The notes under the pieces: model-generated
Databases searched by the model: none
What the model saw: only the letters and a program-made list of their open reading frames with translations
What the model was told of the DNA's origin: nothing
In this document: piece by piece, positions 59,901 to 64,000 of the stretch
Layout of the letters: each line of letters starts with the position of its first letter
Position numbering within the stretch: position 1 is the first letter of the stretch
Program-made: the position numbers and the translations under genes
Assembly (NCBI RefSeq): GCF_002221595.1
Contig: NZ_NHMP01000001.1
Coordinates: forward strand, 372,001 to 436,000
Length of the DNA stretch: 64,000 nt
Direction of reading: 5' to 3'
Origin: Turicimonas muris
GTDB taxonomy: Bacteria > Pseudomonadota > Gammaproteobacteria > Burkholderiales > Burkholderiaceae_F

Positions 59901-62306
59901 TTTCCGGACGGTTTGCTCAGTAGCTTCTTCAACTGTAGAAGCCGGTGTGTTCGAAGATTTTGAATGGTCTTCTACACTGCTTTCTGCTGAAGAAACTTCT
60001 GTAGCTACCAGGGAGGTGAGTGATTCTTTACTTGGTTCTAAAGAATCGGCAGAAGCGGAATTTTCTTGGCCAGCAGTACTGGTTTCAGGAGATTTTGGTT
60101 CCAACGATTTTTGGGAGCCTAAGGAGCCCGTCTGCTCCTGAGTTGAATGAACAGAGTCTTCTTCGGAAGAGAAGTTTTTTTCGGTTTCGGTTAAGGGCTG
60201 AGAAAGCTCCGCTTTCTCAGAAAGGTTTGCAATGGAAGAAGCACCAATTGAAACGGTCTCCTGTTTGAGAGGTTCCGCTTCTTTCATAGAAACTGGAGAA
60301 GCCTTGGTTTCGGAAGAATTCTCAGGAGCTTCGTGCACTGTCGGCTCTGCTGAAGCAACCTTTATTTCTTCTGTAGAAGAAACTTTGTCTTTAGAAGCAG
60401 CTTCAGTGGGGGAAACATAGTAAACATCATCTTCAGCCGAGACATTATCGCCTGTTGGGACACTTAAAGAAGCTTCTTTCGAAAATTCAAAAATCTTGAC
60501 CTTCTTAATAGACGCAATAACTCCTTGAAGCTTTGAAGTAAAGCTCCTTCCAAAACCTTTTAAGCGGTTGCTTAAAGAAATGCCCGCAGCCTCAGAAGTG
60601 TTGATTTCGATCGGTCTATTATCCGGTGCATTTGAAGATTCACCGGTAATCGAATCTTGCTCGGTGGAGAACATGGCGGCATCTCGAGAAGGCTTCTTCG
60701 GGGAAGACGGCACTACATCGGTTTCTTCGGATCTTGTTGAGGCCTGTGCAACGGGAGCCGGCTTGGTGGCAGCGGCCTTTTTGTCAGCGTAAGGATAAAC
60801 ATTCTCATCGGAGAGCTGAGTTTTGATTTCTTCCGTTTTTTGATTAACTAAGGAATCTTTTCGGGATCGTTTGGCCTTAATCACGGCAAGTTCTGCCGGA
60901 GATTTCGGCTCGGAGTCTTTATTTATTTTGCTCTTCGCATCCGCATCCCTTTTAAGAGCCGGAAAAATAGCATCAAACAGCTTAGAAAAGCCTTTACTTC
61001 TTTCTGTCTGCTTTCCGGAAGAGTCATTAGAAGAGATAACATATTCGGCGACACAGGTTTCTGCTTCGAGTACGCTTAAACCATTTTCTCCATACTCAAT
61101 CTTTTCTTTTATGAGACGGGAAAGATTATTTTTAACACGGTCTTGGTCGTGATACTCGCGTGTTTTGGTTCCCTCTGCTAAATACTGGGATGGGTTGGAA
61201 AGGGCAACGGCATCAGCTTGAACGGTAACCGCTTTAGTCTTCTGTACCGGAAGTTCTGGCTCTTCAACAAATTTGAGCTTTATCATCAAAGAATTGGATT
61301 CTTGTTCAACCATACGGCTTTTGGTCATATAGGAGAGAATCTTCTTCGGGTTGATGGGAATATGAGAATCTGCCCAGCGGCTGTCAAGCCTTTCTTCAAT
61401 GTGAGAAAAGGCCTCAGGGTAACGAAGGTAAACTTTGCCTGCATGGAAAAGAACCATGCTGTTGCGCAGGGCTCCGCCCGTATCAATAGACCATTCGTTC
61501 TTAAAGAGTTCCGAAAGAATTAATGAGAGCTCTCTCTTAAGAGTCGGAGCTGTACGATCATCCAGATAACCGGAATTCAATAAATGGTTTCTGTCCGAGA
61601 TTTTCTTTTTAGCTCTTAAAAGGCAGTCGAATAAAATCGGGTCAAGGCTTTGGGCATCCTTCATTCTGTTTTCTACAAAGGCACAGACAAAACCGTACAA
61701 AGAGGAAAATTCATGGTCAGGAATCTTATCCAGAACTTTCTTTCCTGCTTCGTGAAGAATTCGGGAGGCATAAGACTGATAAAGATGAAAATCCGGCTCT
61801 GTTTTTTTCCATAGGCGAACTCTTACGTGATCTTTTTCGAAGAATCGGGCTAAGGGAAGGCAAGGTGTCTTAGTGGTGCGGTTATCGTCCGCATCAAAGC
61901 CGTCAATGCGGTAGCGGACATCGCCGTCGGCAATGTTGCTGAATAAAGCGCAAAGGACAATGGAAAAGAAAACTCGTTCTTTTTGTTCTTCTCTTTTTAC
62001 CAATGGCAAGTCCATATGAACGGGAATGCCTTTAAGCAGAACAAGAGCTTCGTTAGCTAAATCCAAAGCGGAGTGCATTGCTCCTTCTTCACGGTCGTAA
62101 TCTGAAGCTTCGTGAAGGGGCAGACGCTGATGGTGCGCCTGCACTTCTCGAACGACATGAAGTACCTCTGAGAACTTGGATCCATAAGGCCAATTTCTCT
62201 TAAGTGCATTCAAGCGGTCCTTATTTTTCTGAACGAATTCAGAAAAAGGACGCGGGCGGACAAAATCCGCTGCGTGAATGTGCTGGGAGGTAGAAGGGGA
62301 AAGCAT
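56928..62306 (-). CDS. traI: Giant TraI-like protein (TraI_2 / MOBH type, degenerate)
   Basis: 1792 residues. The first 350 residues resemble the TraI_2 domain of MOBH relaxases (RLPLHEASDYDREEGAMHSALDLANEALVLL, residues 61-91; FFSIVLCALFSNIADGD), but the histidines of the usual HHHA-PGG motif are missing except His78, and the HD pair reads S-N. About 1200 residues of low-complexity Ser/Lys/Glu/Thr sequence follow with many S-P-x-K type repeats. The last 200 residues (QCVITRTHMFGSSSAGREYQSGILTIRADVVKL) look like a folded C-terminal domain as in R391/SXT TraI. It may be the relaxase or a partner of one outside the window. Confidence 0.65.
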   Translation of the reverse strand: MLSPSTSQHIHAADFVRPRPFSEFVQKNKDRLNALKRNWPYGSKFSEVLHVVREVQAHHQRLPLHEASDYDREEGAMHSALDLANEALVLLKGIPVHMDLPLVKREEQKERVFFSIVLCALFSNIADGDVRYRIDGFDADDNRTTKTPCLPLARFFEKDHVRVRLWKKTEPDFHLYQSYASRILHEAGKKVLDKIPDHEFSSLYGFVCAFVENRMKDAQSLDPILFDCLLRAKKKISDRNHLLNSGYLDDRTAPTLKRELSLILSELFKNEWSIDTGGALRNSMVLFHAGKVYLRYPEAFSHIEERLDSRWADSHIPINPKKILSYMTKSRMVEQESNSLMIKLKFVEEPELPVQKTKAVTVQADAVALSNPSQYLAEGTKTREYHDQDRVKNNLSRLIKEKIEYGENGLSVLEAETCVAEYVISSNDSSGKQTERSKGFSKLFDAIFPALKRDADAKSKINKDSEPKSPAELAVIKAKRSRKDSLVNQKTEEIKTQLSDENVYPYADKKAAATKPAPVAQASTRSEETDVVPSSPKKPSRDAAMFSTEQDSITGESSNAPDNRPIEINTSEAAGISLSNRLKGFGRSFTSKLQGVIASIKKVKIFEFSKEASLSVPTGDNVSAEDDVYYVSPTEAASKDKVSSTEEIKVASAEPTVHEAPENSSETKASPVSMKEAEPLKQETVSIGASSIANLSEKAELSQPLTETEKNFSSEEDSVHSTQEQTGSLGSQKSLEPKSPETSTAGQENSASADSLEPSKESLTSLVATEVSSAESSVEDHSKSSNTPASTVEEATEQTVRKQSDQPSQNKAKTEEIRPKAEVLPSELSKSSASSKDVSPKGAISSEFKEEQKENVKAAKASKDVKPVSGSCSLEGSAKTANNNGVQDSSGSSPNNKQSKEQTAQLKTSSTKEKNSNKLSSEAKKSSKQENTKQVPTTGATTKNSSPNKSAKTNKAENATKAQSQVKSVSAKSVSNKKADSVIASGQASHKLNSNTKNQTVNAHGASAQKKSETQMTGAKDSKPSQDVANKKNSEKATSSTAKSKPISSEGTNSEGQTRTDIRNEAVKQHNKEKAAAARKENKRVNDILAVAGKPKAELQGLTPITGAKKSKSESVAASSASNGASKQKKTESQLSSSTKKNQPKASSSKTSVSSEKGKVSTSTVKKKAGEEKITSGGKDLSSQKLSTQKKTIKTSSPEKSSPQKTPTQKPTTEEKATENSPTGSHSPQKSSSAKKTNASQKVANQVSPSSLSPAENLSSQQESSPEQKPSSKEHLLSRETVSAESASPSPASCTSSPTIPAGDRAPTQKKESPTQEGASTENISPGEEVSPEKQSSPAKRILTSTSLPSEDEPALVEPVPTAFINSNKEEKKTSAEEKTLKETTLGEKDPEKPLAEKSAAKKIAEEKTPSQENSSPEVLPTSLEGNSTVGEVLLLLSPLFKEKHTAGVGLPISSEEAKLLSPSYLLSPSLEESSRAGEQEEVCNTQTQKEEKPSSRTDIVSDKNVVKKKFICPQVTELQLPSKPLLLCAPASVSIAEQKCAVDSQEADVESDSDKISLEEGLAQLFSMDVKDFFSEDSEAKANLSRPAKRQSSSPAVAKAIKEFISDPNNPLVAKGAQFIYSVSDDEISDDAELRSNHSAKATSSKVQPGSTSGSNKLPEGACKVKHPSAKTSVAPTLGDQCVITRTHMFGSSSAGREYQSGILTIRADVVKLTNPENKEPDKQHTGKKTRAQKINEAQLATIRGQAKKEVKGKAQKPGRKNSKKSEPPAPLPSKISHLGVSLFVSRFGLK

Positions 62307-62312
62307 TTGTAT

Positions 62313-63602
62313 TTAACAGTGGTAAGGAGTATTCAAAATGAAAGAAGTTAAATGTTTGCCGCTGGCACCTTGGTATTGGCTGTATTTAGTATCGTTTGTT
62401 TCTTCCTGTTCCCCTTTGGCTTTTATTTCGGAGAATTTCTCAAGTTCTGAGTCGTCCAGATAATTTTGGGCAAAGTTGGCAAACGACCAATAAAGATATT
62501 TCTGGGAACCATACTTTGGGGAGAGATGCATTAAGAATGAACAAACTCTTTGCTTGGTCAAGTAAAGTGTGTAAACGGCCGAGTCTCTCTTACAGAAACT
62601 GAAATTGGTGCGCCCCCATTTAAAAACAGTCATGATATCGCACAAGAAACGGATCACTTTGCAGTGACATTTACGTCCGGATTGTCTACATGCCACAGGT
62701 GTGTTTTCTGCTTGGAATTCTTTGTCGTTTTGGATCTCTCCTATCCACTCTCCTTCAGTTATATAGGACGGAAAAAGTTTTAACTTGGCAGCAATTTTAT
62801 AAATGCATTTTTCCCAATTTTCTGTTGTTTTAGGAAGAGCCAATTTGTTCCCATAGGCATCAGTAATGGCATCGGAAAACACTTCTTTAAAGATGTCGTG
62901 ATCCCAGGTCGGGTCTTTCTCTTTAGTTTTCAATTTTTTAAAAAATTTTTCGACGATGGGCCGAGTCGCTATACGATAAGACTTGCAAGACGCTACCATC
63001 CAAAGATGTTCGTCAACTGTTCCATTAAGGTTCAGTCTTTCATCTTTTTTTCTTAAACCTCCGGCGAGTTGATAAGGCAAAGGAACTTCCTCATTTTTGA
63101 GGACATAATCCTGCAAACTCTGAAAATGTCCCTTAGGAAGAGCAAATAGCTTCTTGCTCAAGGGAATATCGGCAATGACTCCTTTACGGAATTCGTTAAG
63201 GAATACATATTTCAAAACCGCTTGCCAACAATCTTTGCTATTGAAACTCGGAAGATATCTGAGTAATTTCTTTTCTGCTGCAGCAATCCTTTCTATATCT
63301 ATTGCCAGCATGCTGTTAACGGCTTCTTCAATTAATGCAATGGAAGGAAGCCGGGCGGAGACGCCGGTTTTGCGCTTCTTAATGTCCGGAGCAGCCACGA
63401 CAGAATAGGGTACACGGTAAGCAAATGTGCACATTGCTTCAGTCAGGTCTTTCTGGGGCAGACCTGACTGAGATAGGATGTCTTTTTGAAACATATACGT
63501 CATCGTGATTGCGAATCGGTTAATTGAAAAAATAAATGGCAATGGTTGTTGGCAAAAAGTTTCCGAGGAAATCTTTTTAGAACTAATGTTTGTTTCTTTC
63601 AT
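62313..63602 (-). CDS. Unrecognised protein upstream of traI
   Basis: 429 residues, AAGAGG six bases before the ATG. No signal peptide or membrane span. A Cys/Lys cluster CRQSGRKCHCKVIRFLCD (about residues 305-322) might bind zinc or DNA. Otherwise helical with charged stretches and no motif known to me. It lies 6 bases before traI on the same strand, so it belongs to the transfer operon and may help in DNA processing or its control. Confidence 0.6.
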   Translation of the reverse strand: MKETNISSKKISSETFCQQPLPFIFSINRFAITMTYMFQKDILSQSGLPQKDLTEAMCTFAYRVPYSVVAAPDIKKRKTGVSARLPSIALIEEAVNSMLAIDIERIAAAEKKLLRYLPSFNSKDCWQAVLKYVFLNEFRKGVIADIPLSKKLFALPKGHFQSLQDYVLKNEEVPLPYQLAGGLRKKDERLNLNGTVDEHLWMVASCKSYRIATRPIVEKFFKKLKTKEKDPTWDHDIFKEVFSDAITDAYGNKLALPKTTENWEKCIYKIAAKLKLFPSYITEGEWIGEIQNDKEFQAENTPVACRQSGRKCHCKVIRFLCDIMTVFKWGRTNFSFCKRDSAVYTLYLTKQRVCSFLMHLSPKYGSQKYLYWSFANFAQNYLDDSELEKFSEIKAKGEQEETNDTKYSQYQGASGKHLTSFILNTPYHC

Positions 63603-63642
63603 AGCAACCTCTTGAAGGTGAACTTGACCGGTACTCCCGGGG

Positions 63643-63660
63643 CCCCAACGAAAGTTGGGG
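63643..63660. other. GC-rich hairpin with GAAA loop
   Basis: CCCCAAC (63643-63649), loop GAAA, GTTGGGG (63654-63660), between two minus-strand genes. Only a short T stretch follows on the plus strand. It may be a weak terminator or attenuator for the gene to the right; the C-GAAA-G loop is of the very stable kind in a plus-strand RNA. Confidence 0.5.
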
Positions 63661-63710
63661 GTTTATCCTACCTATGAGAGCTTAGCTTTACCCCTAGGGT
63701 AATTCAAGAG

Positions 63711-64000
63711 CTAAGAAAGATTTAGCCGCCTAATTTGGTCTTCTTTACTCCAGTAATTACTTAGGAGCTGAAAGACTTTAGGAGCAAGTTGATTTACTTC
63801 AGTGATTGTCTCTTGATACTTAAACAAGCGTTCAACATCGTCGCCGATATTGATGCAAAGAATCTCAAACCCTTTCTTCTCTAGGAGAGAAGCGGTCTTT
63901 TCTATCTTGTCTGCCTCCGGACAAAGTCCGTCGGTGATGATAAAAATGATTTTCTTTGCCTCAGGGCGAATGGATAGCTGAACGGCTGCCGTATTGAGAC
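63711..64000 (-). CDS. VWA-type protein, C-terminal part (cut by window end)
   Basis: An open frame on the minus strand from the window edge to TAG at 63711-63713, about 95 codons. LNTAAVQLSIRPEAKKIIFI, then ITDGLCPEADKIEKTASLLEKKGFEILCINIGDD: the end of a von Willebrand A fold with the T-D-G metal-site strand and the following gxeilxigig strand, as in CobT-like VWA proteins carried by SXT-type elements. Only the end is visible. Confidence 0.62.
   Translation of the reverse strand, partial: LNTAAVQLSIRPEAKKIIFIITDGLCPEADKIEKTASLLEKKGFEILCINIGDDVERLFKYQETITEVNQLAPKVFQLLSNYWSKEDQIRRLNLS

Noticed and set aside
63643-63670. Hairpin as the right end of an IS200/IS605 element
   Set aside because: The stem is suggestive, but no tnpA or tnpB remnant is seen next to it.

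Overview
The window looks like a chromosomal segment of an anaerobic or microaerophilic, asaccharolytic betaproteobacterium, most likely of the Sutterella/Parasutterella type. This is an inference from a Burkholderiales-type porin, two families of C4-dicarboxylate carriers (Dcu), a Tat-exported molybdo-enzyme, a type II-B-like CRISPR repeat and an F-type conjugative element. No rRNA or tRNA gene was seen.

Bases 1-9320: the end of a threonine aldolase gene, a LysR regulator, a DcuA/DcuB-type carrier, then (minus strand) a second, paralogous LysR regulator coupled to an alpha/beta-hydrolase-like protein that lacks its nucleophile. Divergent from that regulator runs a row of three fumarate-lyase superfamily genes: an argininosuccinate-lyase-like enzyme followed by two degenerate aspartase/fumarase paralogs. 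The two paralogs have lost different, complementary parts of the active site. The second is split at an A7 run immediately before a stop. The likely theme is release of fumarate from an aspartate-type adduct and its exchange through Dcu.

Bases 9321-24115: a patchwork of accessory genes. It holds an HNH endonuclease gene with an in-frame TGA, a DUF4143 ATPase behind a 21-bp perfect inverted repeat, and an arsenate-reductase-like operon (molybdopterin subunit, four-cluster ferredoxin, TorD-type chaperone, ArsR regulator, ArsP-type permease, and an unlisted 48-residue Cys-rich ORF). It also holds a glycosyltransferase, a Fic-domain variant, an ISNCY/IS1202-like insertion sequence with repeated ends and a 17-bp target duplication, and a decayed AAA-ATPase/nuclease gene.

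Bases 24324-30906 (minus strand): DcuC carrier, M3 oligopeptidase, porin and a second M3 paralog whose HExxH is Leu-Met-Leu-Gly-His. This is a peptide and dicarboxylate uptake unit.

Bases 31754-32987: a CRISPR array of 8 repeats with no cas genes in the window, and a HicAB toxin-antitoxin pair (hicA is short and easily missed).

Bases 33256-64000 (minus strand): an almost gapless conjugation operon of a mobile element with a complete F-type type IV secretion system, in transcription order TraI-like, TraD, DUF4400, transglycosylase, TraA, L, E, K, B, DsbC, V, C, TrbI, signal peptidase, W, U, TrbC, Cys-rich protein, N, F, H, G. It ends in a hairpin terminator near 33090. The right end of the window cuts a VWA-type gene.
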